From positions 110,795,160-110,859,159 of the forward strand of contig NC_062219.1 of the NCBI RefSeq assembly GCF_902686445.1: DNA of 64,000 bases. The letters are read 5' to 3'. Below are positions 47,008 to 57,609 of this stretch, piece by piece. The notes beneath the pieces are model-generated. The model ran no database searches. It worked only from the letters and a program-made list of their open reading frames with translations, and was not told the origin of the DNA. The stretch is from Sciurus carolinensis (taxonomy: Eukaryota; Chordata; Mammalia; Rodentia; Sciuridae). Position 1 is the stretch's first letter. Each line of letters opens with the position of its first letter. The position numbers and the translations under genes were made by a program.

Positions 47008-48807
47008 GGGTGGGGGGAGGATGGCAGTTTCAAAAATGTTTCATGTGCTCCAAGGAGTAATTTGGTAAAAATGTCTAGTTTGCTGTATGTGATGTTTTCA
47101 GATTTTATCATTCATATTATTAGAAAAATAATGACTACAATGGTAACCTTCAGACATTTTGGTAGTGTGTATATTTCATAATGTATTGTCTGGGCATTTG
47201 AGTTATTTTGCAAGAGTTAGATTACATTTTAATAAATATTATTCACATAGTTTTGGACCCCTTGTAGAAGACTCCTTTCTGATTTTTTTAAAAGAGTTAT
47301 TTTCATGTATTACAAGTGGATCATGGCACAAATTTCTGAGACTTAATTGTGAAAAATCTAATTCTCAGGATTCTTTGTTTTCTTCTTTTAAGTAATATAA
47401 TTAAAAATTAAAAGTTTTTCCTGATCCTAAAATTTACACATGTACATTGTTGAGAAGTGTAGAAAACAAAAATTTATTAATGGCACCATTATTCTTCCAG
47501 TAATTAGATTGGCACTTGTATTATTTGGCTTGTTAATTTTTGTTAATTTCTGTCAGTTCTTTGCCCTCCTGCATCCCTTTTTCTTTTTTCAATTTATCTA
47601 TCTAACCTCATTACCCTTTGGCTTATGAATTATGATTTGGCCTTTCTGCCTCTGAATTTATGTACTCTAGTAATTTACCAATTTTTCCCACCTCTTCATT
47701 AATCTTTCCAAACCTCCCTTATCTCTCTGTTCTCCTAAGTTAAATGCTGGTTTGTTAATGGTAGCAGATGTCACTTCCCAAAATTGCCTCTTGCTGTCTT
47801 CCATTTTTGTGCTTCTGTTTGTTTCTCTGTCTGTAATGGCCTTTTTGTCTTAACTTCCTGAAGTTCTGATCACCTGTTGTTATTACAGAATCTGCCTTTT
47901 CGTAAAACTTTTTAATATATCCGTATAAAAATGAAATGAACTTTATTGTGAGGAGAGAATGAGACTTTAAAAAGGTACCAGCTTTGGATTTTGTCAGAAC
48001 TACCTTTTGGTCCTGGCTTTGCATGTTATCAACTTGGTGACCTGCAGCAAGTTATTTATCCTGTTTTTCTGCTCCTTCATCTGAGGTGGGCTCAATAATA
48101 CTTTTAAGGATATTGGTGAGCATTAAAGGAGATAATGTTTGTAACATTACAAGCCTTAGTGTGTATATATACACTCAATACAAGCAACTGGTAAGCAACT
48201 TACATTGAATTGTTCACTAAATATGTGCTAGATGTCTACTATGTGCTGGGCTTTTTCTGGACACAGGGTTGCATAGGTGATAGATGTTGAAGTTTTAAAC
48301 TTTTACATACTCTTGATAATTTGGGAAATTGTAAGTATGAAATTGAGAGAAAGCAAATGGTCTTTTTTTATTTTTAAGAATAAGAGTGGAACTCCCTATG
48401 CGTTAGTGTCTAGAGAGTCCACTCCTTCTATAATACTGCAACTTAGAGACCTGTGTACAAAATGTTTGTAAAGCATTTTTAGATTTGTTCTGACCTGGGT
48501 AAGCTTGGGAATGGAGTGTTATTGGGTAAACCTACTTTATCTAAAAAGTAGGGTTAAGACTGTAAACCCCTTCTCTATATAATGATTGAAAGAAAGCAAA
48601 GTGCTACCTGCTGTTTCTCATACTAACACCATGGAATAGGTTCTCTTATTTTCCCATTTAAAAAAGATGCGGGAATGGAAGCATACAGAGACTAATTTAC
48701 TTATTTAGAATTTTAATTTTAGTGACATCCAAGGCAGCTGTTACCCACTTCTCTTATTTTCTTCTGTGACTTTGTGATTTCTCATCTCATCAGTTTGTGT
48801 TGATTTT
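47008..48807. other. Single-copy sequence, nothing recognised
   Basis: AT-rich; short open frames only, none with recognisable domains. Confidence 0.55.
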
Positions 48808-48919
48808 ATTTATTTTTTAGTTGTGAATGGATATTTATTTATTTATTTGCAGTGCTGAGGATTCCAGGGCCTCACGTGTGCCAGGCAAACTCTCTACCAC
48901 TGAGCCACATCTCCAAACC
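48808..48919 (-). repeat. ID-type SINE, minus orientation
   Basis: gtgctgaggattccagggcc, accactgagccaca, with a TTTA-rich tail on its left. Confidence 0.85.
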
Positions 48920-49009
48920 TTTGTTCCTTTTTTTAATACAGATCTTTGTTAAATAGGGGAGTAGAGAATTGGAGAGAACTACAGTGAGTTTTCCTTGGCT
49001 AATGCTATA

Positions 49010-49440
49010 TGATTTGTATGTGGTTTGAGCTGTGTCCCCCAAGGGTTAATATGATGGAGGCTTGGTTCTTAGAGTGGTAGTATTGAGAGTTAGTGTGGAC
49101 TTTCAGAAGTGGGGCCCAGTAAAAGGTCCTTAAGTCATTGGAGGCCTTCCCCTCAGAAAAGATTAAGGTAGTTCTCCCGAGGCCTGGAATTAGTGCTTAT
49201 GAGAGCAAGTCCAACTCCAGAACTAATGTTCTCTGGGTTCCTATCTTGAGATGTTATCTCTTTTTCCTTCGTGTCCTCTTGCTGTTGCGATACCATCTCC
49301 ATTAGTTCTTAACCAGAGTTGAACCAGTGCAGTGCCATGTTCTTAAATTCCCAGAACTCTGAGTAAGTAAACCTCTTTTCTTTAAAAAGTTGCCCAGTTT
49401 CAGGTTATTTTATTACCACAGTGAGAAATGGACTAATTCT
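49010..49440 (+). mobile_element. Solo LTR of the ERVL-MaLR type
   Basis: Reads tgtggtttgagctgtgtccc, a purine-rich middle, and ends like MaLR LTRs (cccagaactctgagtaagta aacctc, agttgcccagtttcaggtta). No internal retroviral coding sequence accompanies it. The subfamily is not assigned. Confidence 0.7.
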
Positions 49441-49995
49441 ACTGGTAAGTTTGATAGGAAGTGGCATTTCAATGTTATTTAATGGTAGTTAAAGGGACTA
49501 GGAAATCTGGAGGAATGCTGTGTATTTATAATTGCTGTTAGATTATTGAAAGGTCATATGAGCTGATAATTTGGTTGTGGTTCACATTAATTTGTAAGAA
49601 AATAATGTTTTTGAAAACTCTTTATTCAACTTGTTGATCTCATTGGTGTAATAGAGGAAAGACTCAGTACCTTTGATATTTCTAGGGTCTAGTTCAATCT
49701 GTCAGTAATTCTGTGACTTTATGTAAACTACATTCCTGCTAAGAAAGTATCCTAAAATGCTAGAAGAGGTGATAATGTATCAGGGAAGATTATTGTGAGA
49801 CTAAAATGAGGATGTTTAATTCCATATAGCATGATACTTAGCTGTAAGGATATTAGAATGTGTTAAGTGGTAAATTGGGGATACCTAATTAACCTATATT
49901 TGTCCTGATATGATACATAAATTGAATCTTAAGGGAGGTAGTAATTATAGCTAACATTTCAAGTCTATGTAGCTTATTCTTCTAAGTCTTTTTCT
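49441..49995. other. Single-copy sequence, nothing recognised
   Basis: AT-rich spacer between the LTR and the ID cluster. Confidence 0.55.
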
Positions 49996-50002
49996 CTTCC
50001 CT

Positions 50003-50007
<5 letters not shown>

Positions 50008-50036
<29 letters not shown>

Positions 50037-50112
50037 GTGGTGCTGGGGATTGAACTCAGGGCCTTGTGCTTACGAGGCAAGCACTTTACCAACTGAGCTA
50101 CCTCCCCAGCCC
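50008..50112 (-). repeat. Young ID SINE with target-site duplications
   Basis: Near-consensus ID core in minus orientation with a T29 tail on plus. It is flanked by exact CTTCCCTTTATA copies at 49996-50007 and 50113-50124. Confidence 0.92.
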
Positions 50113-50239
50113 CTTCCCTTTATAATTTTAATAGTTTCTTTAAATAATTATTATAATTATTAAAAATGCTGATTGTATCTTTTTACAAAAATATGTTTAA
50201 AAATATTTTATTTAGTTTTTGATAGACCTTTATTGTTTT

Positions 50240-50335
50240 TTAATTGATTGATTTATATGTGGTGTTGAGAATTGAACCCAGTGTCTCACACATGCTAGGC
50301 AAGCACTCTACACCACTGAGCTACAACCCCAGCCC
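50240..50335 (-). repeat. ID-type SINE, minus orientation
   Basis: gtggtgttgagaattgaacc, aggcaagcactctacaccac, acaaccccagccc. Confidence 0.87.
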
Positions 50336-50353
50336 ATAAATATATATATATAT

Positions 50354-50473
50354 TTTTTAATTGTAGGTGGATATAAAATACCTTCATTTTATTTTTATGT
50401 GGTGCTGAGGATCAAACCCAGGGCCTCATACATGTTAGGTGAACACTCTACCACTGAGCCACAACCCCAGCTC
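50354..50473 (-). repeat. ID-type SINE, minus orientation, adjacent to the previous one
   Basis: Core gtggtgctgaggatcaaacc, accactgagccacaacccca, preceded by a longer tail (attgtaggtggatataaaat). Confidence 0.87.
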
Positions 50474-50483
50474 TTAATTGCAT

Positions 50484-50545
50484 TTTTAAATATATATATA
50501 TTTTAATATATATACATATACATATATATATTTATATATATATAT
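50484..50545. repeat. AT-rich/TATA simple repeat
   Basis: Imperfect TA runs directly after the ID cluster. Confidence 0.85.
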
Positions 50546-50924
50546 TCCTTAATAGCTCAACAGTCCTGCTACCATTATCAATCACAGTTTATAGATAGGG
50601 AAGCTGTGTGGCTGTTGTGGACTCTGTCCAGATGATATAGGATTTAGTTCAGTTTTGAGTATGTTTTCAAATTCAGACAGTTCTCCTTTTAAATCTAACG
50701 GCAACCACTGTGCTACACTGCATCTCAGGACTCAGAGATGCCCTAGTTTGGAAGGAGGGTGTAGAGACAAGAGGGTTGTGTGACAAATGGTAGAACTTGT
50801 GGGAACAGCAAAGAAGATAAGATTGAACTGCAAAGATAGAGAACATCATCTGTGATAATGCAGAGACTTCAGAGATCATGGCCCTTCCATGGGAACTGCA
50901 AATCCTGTATTTGGTAGTTAACCA
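50546..50924. other. Single-copy spacer, nothing recognised
   Basis: Ends where homology to L1 ORF2 starts abruptly; no poly(A) marks the border. Confidence 0.5.
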
Positions 50925-51879
50925 GTATGCCCAAAAGATTGGTGGACGATTTTCCTCTAAGTACTGCTTCCATAGTGTCCCAGAGATTTTGATATGATGT
51001 GTCTTTGTTCTCGTTTACCTCTAAGAATTTTTTTATTTCCCCCCTGATGTCTTCTGTTATCCATTCATCATTCAATAGTGTATTATTTAATCTCCAGGTG
51101 TTGGAGTAGTTTCTGTTTTTTATTCTGTCATTTATTTCTAATTTCAATCCATTATGATCTGATAGAATACAAGGTAGTATCCCTATCTTCTTGTATTTGT
51201 ATTTGCTAACAGTGGCTTTGTGGCATAATATGTGGTCTGTTTTAGAGAAGGATCCATGTGCTGCTGAGAAGAAAGTGTATTCACTCTTTGTTGGATGGTA
51301 TATTCTATAAATGTCTGTTAAGTCTAAATTATTGATTGTGTTATTGAGATCTATGGTTTTTTTGTTCAGTTTTTGTTTGGAAGATCTGTCCAGTGGTGAG
51401 AGAGGTGTGTTAAAGTCACCTAGTATTATTGTGTTGTGGTCTGTTTTATTCCTGGAATTGAGAAGGATTTGTTTGATGTACATGGATGAGCCACTGATTG
51501 GGGTATAGGTATTTATGATCGTTATGTCTTGCTGATTTATGCTTCCCTTAAGCAGTATGAAATGTCCTTCTTTTTCCCTTCTGACTAACTTTGTCTTGAA
51601 GTCCACATTATCTGATATGACGATGGATACTCTGGCTTTTTTGCTGAGTCCATGTGCATGGTATGTTTTTTCCCATCCTTTCACCTTTAGTCTGTGGGTA
51701 TCTCTTTCTATGAGATGAGTCTCTTGCAGGCAGCATATTGTTGGGTTTTTCTTTTTAATCCAATCTGCCAATCTATGTCTTTTGATTGATGAGTTCAGGC
51801 CATTAACATTCAGGGTTATTATTGAGATATGATTTGTATTCCTGGTCATTTGGTTCAGTTTTGTTTTTTGACACAACAC
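50869..51879 (-). pseudogene. L1-G ORF2 fragment with an unbroken endonuclease domain
   Basis: 336-codon open frame. About 310 codons match L1 ORF2 and cover the whole APE-like endonuclease: [50 protein letters not shown] and [12 protein letters not shown] short unrelated tail follows where the element ends. Key endonuclease motifs (N in LNVNG, E in QETH, D/N in GDFN, SDH) are present. The reverse transcriptase is absent. Probably inert; listed because this copy keeps the part that is frameshifted in L1-A. Confidence 0.85.
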
Positions 51880-53870
51880 GGTTTCTCCTTTATTAGGCTA
51901 TTCCTTTAGGGCAGTTCCTCCCGTTGCTGATTTACATCATTGTTTTTCATCTCTTCCTCATGGAATATTTTGCTGATAATATTCTGTAGTGCTGGATTTC
52001 TTTTTGTAAATTCTTTTAGCTTTTGTTTATCATGGAAGGATTTAATTTTGTCATCAAATCTGAAGGTAAGTTTTGCTGGGTATAAAATTCTTGATTGGCA
52101 TCCATTTCTTTCAGACCTTGAAAAATGTTGTTCCAAGCCCTTCTAGCTTTGGAGTCTGGGTTGAGAAGTTGGCTACTATCTGTATTGGTCTCCCCCTATA
52201 TGTAATCTGATGCTTTTCTCTCACGGCCTTCGAAACCTATCTTTATTTTGAATGTTAGGCATTTTCATTATAATGTGCCCTGGTGTGAACCTGTTGTGAT
52301 TTTGTGCATTTGATGTTCTGTAAGCCTCTTGTATTTTATTTTCCATTTCATTTTTCAGATTTGGGAAATTTTCTGCTATTATTTCATTGAATAGATTGTT
52401 CATTCCTTTGGTTTGTTTCTCTGTGCCTTCCTCAATCCCAATAATTCTTAAATTTGGCCTTTTCATGATATCCCATAATTCTTGTAGATTCTGTTCATGA
52501 TTTCTTACCATCTTCTCTGTTTGCTCAACTTTGTTTTCAGGATTAAATATTTTTTCTTCAATGTCTGAGGTTCTGTCTTCCAGATGTTCTATTCTATTGG
52601 TTATGCTTTCTATGGAGTTTTTTATTTGGTTTATTGTTTTCTTCATTTCAAGGATTTCTGTTTGTTTTTTCAGTATCTCTAACTCTTTATTAAAATGATC
52701 TTTTTCTTCCCACATTTGCTCTTTTAACTGTTGATTGGTGCGATTATTGAAAGCCTGCATTTGCTCTTTCATCTCTTCGTTTGCTTCCCTGATCGTTTTG
52801 ATTATGTACATTCTGAACTCCTTTTCTGACATTTCTTCTGCCATGCTGTCATTGGATTTCATTGATGTAGCATCTAGGTTTGTTTGGGACATTTTCTTCC
52901 CTTGTTTTCTCATATTGTTCAGGTATCTACCCCTCTAGTAGTGAAACTCTGAGATATTGCAGATTTCCCCTGTTGACTATAGTGTCCCTATAGATTTCCA
53001 ATAACTTACCTCATAGCCTTCAGTAGCCTGAAGTCTTGGAGGAACTTGATGATGCAGTGTTCCACAAGGAAGGTGCACCTCTAGGGGTGGTGGCCTTCAG
53101 GTGGGGTATATTCCGTGCTTGTGGGCAGAGGTGCCTCCACTTGCTGACCAGTGGTCAGCCAAAGGGGGACTAGACTTCGGACTGGATCATGGCTGGTCTG
53201 GGCTTGTGTTTCTGGTGGGGAAACCTTGCCCGGTGGGGAAGACTCACTGGGTGGGGAATTCTTGCTGTGCATCATTCCCTGGGGACTGTACCCACCGCCT
53301 GGGCCAGGGAGCTTCGCCCTGTGCTGAAGTCTCTCCCTGGGCGACCCTCCTCTGAGAAGCTGCCTGTGGTCCTGTCCTGCCACCCGGGCCTGGGACCCTC
53401 GCTCTGCACCGAAGCCTCTCGCTGAGCGGTCCTCCTCTGCAATGCTCCTGTTTGTCCGGGTTTACAGCTCCAGTAGGGGAGTCTTACTGGGCAACTCTAC
53501 TCCACAAAGTTGCATGCATTCTGCCCTGTCCAGGGAGCCTCGCCCAGTGGGAGAGATTCACCCGGCGGCTCTGAGTTGGTCCCAAGTCTCTCAGTACCTC
53601 CTCTTCTTGAATCCTGAGTCCTGTCAAAGGGCCTCCAGTCTCTTATAGGTGTCTCAGGAAGGGAGCCGCCCTTCTGATGCTGATGGCCACGCCCTCAGGA
53701 GTAATTAAAATTCGTGCTCCAAAGAAGCTGGGGAGCCCCAGGGAGGGTGTGCTGAGTCAGCACAGAGGCTAGTGCAGTGTCCCTCAGGAGTAGTGGGGCA
53801 GGCGGGCAGGCTTTGTGATGGCCTTTGACCTGGGTGTGGCGGTCGGGCGGGCTCTGTGATCAGTAATTGA
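50925..53870 (-). mobile_element. L1-G: L1 5' half (5'UTR, ORF1, ORF2 endonuclease), 3'-truncated
   Basis: Minus-strand order: GC-rich 5'UTR about 52,930-53,870, ORF1 51,906-52,913 (frameshifted), ORF2 from ATG 51879 to 50925, where homology stops. There is no reverse transcriptase, 3'UTR or poly(A) on its left. That is the opposite of normal 5' truncation and implies a later deletion or rearrangement. Its 5'UTR shares its far end (ctctcagtacctcctcttct) with L1-A but is quite different in the middle, so it belongs to another L1 subfamily. Confidence 0.88.
51906..52913 (-). pseudogene. L1-G ORF1 (frameshifted)
   Basis: 230 codons from ATG 52913 match L1-A ORF1 through the coiled coil and part of the RRM. 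The frame then breaks near 52,230. The C-terminal domain continues in another frame to 51,906 (ARILYPAKLTF-like, KEFTKRNPALQNIISKIFHE). Confidence 0.88.
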
Positions 53871-53883
53871 GTTTTTTTTGTCT

Positions 53884-54470
53884 TTTTTAAAATTTTTATT
53901 TATTTATTTTTTATTCAAACCATTTTTTATTGTAAACAAATGGGATACATGTTGTTTCTCTGTACATGGCGTAAAGGCATACCATTTGTGTAATCATAAA
54001 TTTACATAGTGTAATGTTATTTGATTCATTCTGTTATTTTTTCGCTTCCCCCACCCCTCCCACCCCTCTTTTCCCTCTATACAATTCTTCCTCCATTCTT
54101 GCCCCCTCCCTAACCCTAACTCTAACCCTAACACTAACCCCTCCCACCCCCCATTATGTGTCATCATCCACTTATCAGCAAGATCATTTTTCTTTTGGTT
54201 TTTTGAGATTGGCTTATCTCACTTAGCATGATATTCTCCAATTTCATCCATTTGCCTGCAAATGCCATAATTTTATCATTCTTTATGGCGGAGTAATATT
54301 CCGTTGTATATATATACCACAGTTTCTTTATCCATTCGTCAATTGAAGGGCATCTAGGTTGGTTCCACAATCTGGCTTTTATGAATTGAGCAGCTATGAA
54401 CATTGATGTGGCTGTATCTCTGTAGTATGCTGATTTTAAGTCCTTTGGGTATAGACCAAGGAGTGGGATT
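53884..54470 (-). mobile_element. L1-H: 5'-truncated L1 (3' end), minus strand
   Basis: T-rich tail at about 53,884-53,900, full 3'UTR (gtaaacaaatgggatacatg) and the last ~100 codons of ORF2. It stops at gaccaaggagtgggat. It lies immediately beyond the 5'UTR of L1-G, so the two have the order 5' half then 3' end. TSD unclear. Confidence 0.88.
54108..54137. repeat. Telomere-like CCCTAA repeats within the L1-H 3'UTR
   Basis: Three exact CCCTAA units with TCTAA and CACTAA variants, at the same 3'UTR position as in L1-A. Confidence 0.88.
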
Positions 54471-55867
54471 CAGATAATCAAGTTGAAATATCAGATAGGC
54501 AGTTGAATGTGAGACGAGAGTGGAGATAACAGCTTAACACTTTGAAAACTTTTGTGTATATCTGTCTTTGTGTATTTACATACACACATATGCACAGGTA
54601 AATGTAAACTTCATGTAAACAGTTTACCTCAGTTTTTTTTCATTAAATATCTTGAACATTTTTACATTGTCCAGAAATACTCTGTATAATGTAATGCTTA
54701 ATGTACGTGGTATTCCATTGTGCTAATGTAGTATAATTTGGTTTAATCAGTTGTTCTGGTAGTAATGTAAAAGTCATTTTAAAACTTTTTAATAAGTGTT
54801 AATAAGTGTTAGTAAGTGCTAATACAAAGAAGAATTTTAAACAGTTTTAATTAACAGTTTTTTCTATTATACTTGAAATCTGAGTGTTAAATTTTATGAG
54901 TTATTTAAAAATTTCCAAGAATAACATTAAAATATTCATGTGGTTTTTGTGATAAGGCATCAGAAATTCTATATCATATTTCTGTCAGTTAATTCTTTTA
55001 AAAGTTATTTGAAGGTCAGAATAAGCACTTTTTGTGTTTATTGCGTTATTCATAAGTGATTTACAGTGCTCCTAAAAAAATATGTGTGCTTATTGTCCAA
55101 GAATGCTAGTCTTCAGCCGATTATTCTGTCATTTTTTTATAATCATCTTTATTGAATAAGTCACAGACTTCTCATTATACTGTGAGTGTAATTATTGCTC
55201 ATAAATTTTAGTACTTTGAAGAAATCATTAGTTCTTTTGAAATGCCATTTAAAAGGGAATCAATATTTACTTGTTAGAAAAAGTAACAGCTGTGACTGTA
55301 AGCTACTGTTAGTGGCTTTGGACGTTAGTTGATCAGACAATTGTCATAATGAGGTCATTTTCCAAAAGAAGATGAAGTCATTTGACATTTTGCTTAAGTA
55401 ATTTTTTTCTGTACCCAAACATTTTCAAATTATATATTCATACTCGCTTATTTTCATAGTTATAAATACTCTCTTGGAGTAAAATTAATGATGGAACTTT
55501 TGAAAGGCAACTTAACATGTTCAGTTTGTGATTTGCATTTTGTACCATATGTAGAAAAAGAACTGTTTAGACTCAAATACTAATTTTTATTTCCTAATGA
55601 TAGATCAGAATAGTATATGGAATGTTCTTTGTAAATCTCTCTTGTAATTCTCCCCAAAATGTTGTTCTCGTGAGCCCCTGTAGACTAATGATCTAGTCTG
55701 AAACATGTGATCTCTGTCTGCTTGAATGATTATTACTTCATCATATATCACTACATTTTTGGAGGTTCTCTAACCTTTAAGATCCATTTGTGATGGAAGG
55801 TTTATTGGTAGTAGAGAAAAGGAGTATCTGGCCCATTCATTTTCATCTACTTTTACTGGTGCCTGAA
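54471..55867. other. Single-copy sequence, nothing recognised
   Basis: AT-rich, no repeats of note. A short local duplication of aataagtgtt occurs at about 54,792. Confidence 0.55.
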
Positions 55868-56095
55868 TAGAGCAAGCAATCATGAAATTCATTTGGAAGA
55901 ATAAGAGACCCAGAATTACTAAAGCAATCCGTAGCAGGAAGAGTGAGGCAGCAGGTATCACAATACCAGACCTTCAACTCTACTATAGAGCAGTAGTAAC
56001 AAAAATGGCATAGTATTGGAACCAAAATAGACAGGTAGATCATTGGTACAGAATAGAGGATGTAGAGACAAACCCACATATGTACATGTATTTTA
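55868..56095 (+). mobile_element. Internal L1 ORF2 fragment, plus strand, both ends missing
   Basis: About 228 bp matching ORF2 downstream of the RT core (caatcatgaaattcatttgg, aataagagacccagaattac, attggtacagaatagaggat). No 3'UTR or A tail. Confidence 0.88.
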
Positions 56096-57029
56096 GTATG
56101 AGGGTTCCAGACATATAAGTAGGATTAATTCTAGATATTTAAGGACTCTGTGATGTAAGCCTCTGTTTCTTTGTAACGTAAGGTCCAAGGGTTGGGAGAT
56201 AGACACTTCTCTTTAATGAGAGGAATAGAAAAATGACACTGAAAAGGCTAAGATACATGGAGAGATGTAGAATGTAGCCCATTATTTTCAGTGTATGTCA
56301 CATCTCCCAGCACAACAAAGACATGAATAATTACTGTTTCTGTACATAGTTTTCTTTTTCATTTACATAGTATTGATCATATTGTAAATGTTTTTATAGC
56401 TGAGATTTTGTTTTTTTTTCTTATTAAAATTTAGTAAGTATGAATTTATTTTTGTGCTGGTAAATATATTTTCTTATTATAACTTTAAAAAGCTGCATAG
56501 TTTTTTTCCCCACATTAAAATTTTGAGTATTAAGTGATACCTATGTATCAGGCAGAGGTTCCACTTAGTTGTGCTCTATTATACTATTTATATACCTGCA
56601 TATATGTTTATTCAAACAGTTGTTTTTTTTTAATTTTAGGCTATTTTATGTATTTGAGTATGTTTAAATTTTTGGTATGATATATGTAGTGAAACAAGTA
56701 TCTCTTGCAGAAGCTCTCATGCATTCTTAACATAAAATTATGACTATTTTCTTTATGAAACTGCTATTTCTTGGGGGAAAATAAAGTACATACCCATTAT
56801 ATACATAGGCTTACATGAACATAAAAGAATATCTCTGGAAGCATATACAAGAACATAGTATTTTTGTCCTCTTATAAAAGGGAACTAGATAGGTGGCAGA
56901 TAATATTAGGAAGAAGTTGGAAGAAGATAATTTAGCTTGTTTTTTTTTTCCTAATGCACAGAATATTTTACTAAGTATTTAGTGATAAAGCAATATTTAT
57001 TTTATTTTATTTTTCTACTTTGAAATGAT
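56096..57029. other. Single-copy sequence, nothing recognised
   Basis: AT-rich spacer without recognisable genes or elements. Confidence 0.5.
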
Positions 57030-57350
57030 TTAAACCTTTCAGTTACAAAAGTAATATTAAGGAATTCATGTGTACTCTTCACTCAGCTATTCCCAATATT
57101 AACCACAGTATAATTATGAAATCCATGACATGGCATTTTAAAACAGTACTATTAACTCAATTGCATACTTATTTAAAATTCATTAGTTTTTATCCTTCTG
57201 TGAATCAGTATAGCATCCTACATTGCATTTATAGATTCTGTCATAGTCTCTTCCAATCTGTGACTGTTGCTTATTCTTTTCCTGTCTTTCAGGACCATGA
57301 CAATTTAGATGAGTACTGACAGTCATTTTGTATAATGTCTAATGTATACT
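57030..57350 (-). mobile_element. Ancient L1 3'UTR fragment, minus strand
   Basis: gtactcttcactcagctatt, taaaacagtactattaactc, tttcaggaccatgacaattt resemble the L1M/L1ME 3'UTR in antisense, as at 16.95 kb. Confidence 0.5.
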
Positions 57351-57609
57351 TTAAAAAAATTTTTATAAGAAAAAATTTAAAATATTTCATAGGTTTTTTT
57401 CTGTTTTCTAAAAACAATTGATAAAGTAAAACATAAACCTCAAAAAGAACACAAATCATGAATAAATAGCTCAATGAATTTCCTCTAATTGAACATATCT
57501 ATGAATCCAGCATGAAGACCAAGAAACAGAATATCCCCTTCATTTTAGAATCTTCCCTTATAATTCCTTTTCATTGATTTCTCCTGTTTCTCATTTATCA
57601 GTTCATTTT

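Noticed and set aside
54108..54137. Interstitial telomere as a scar of chromosome fusion
   Set aside because: The repeat is within an L1 3'UTR and recurs at the same position in another L1, so it is element sequence.
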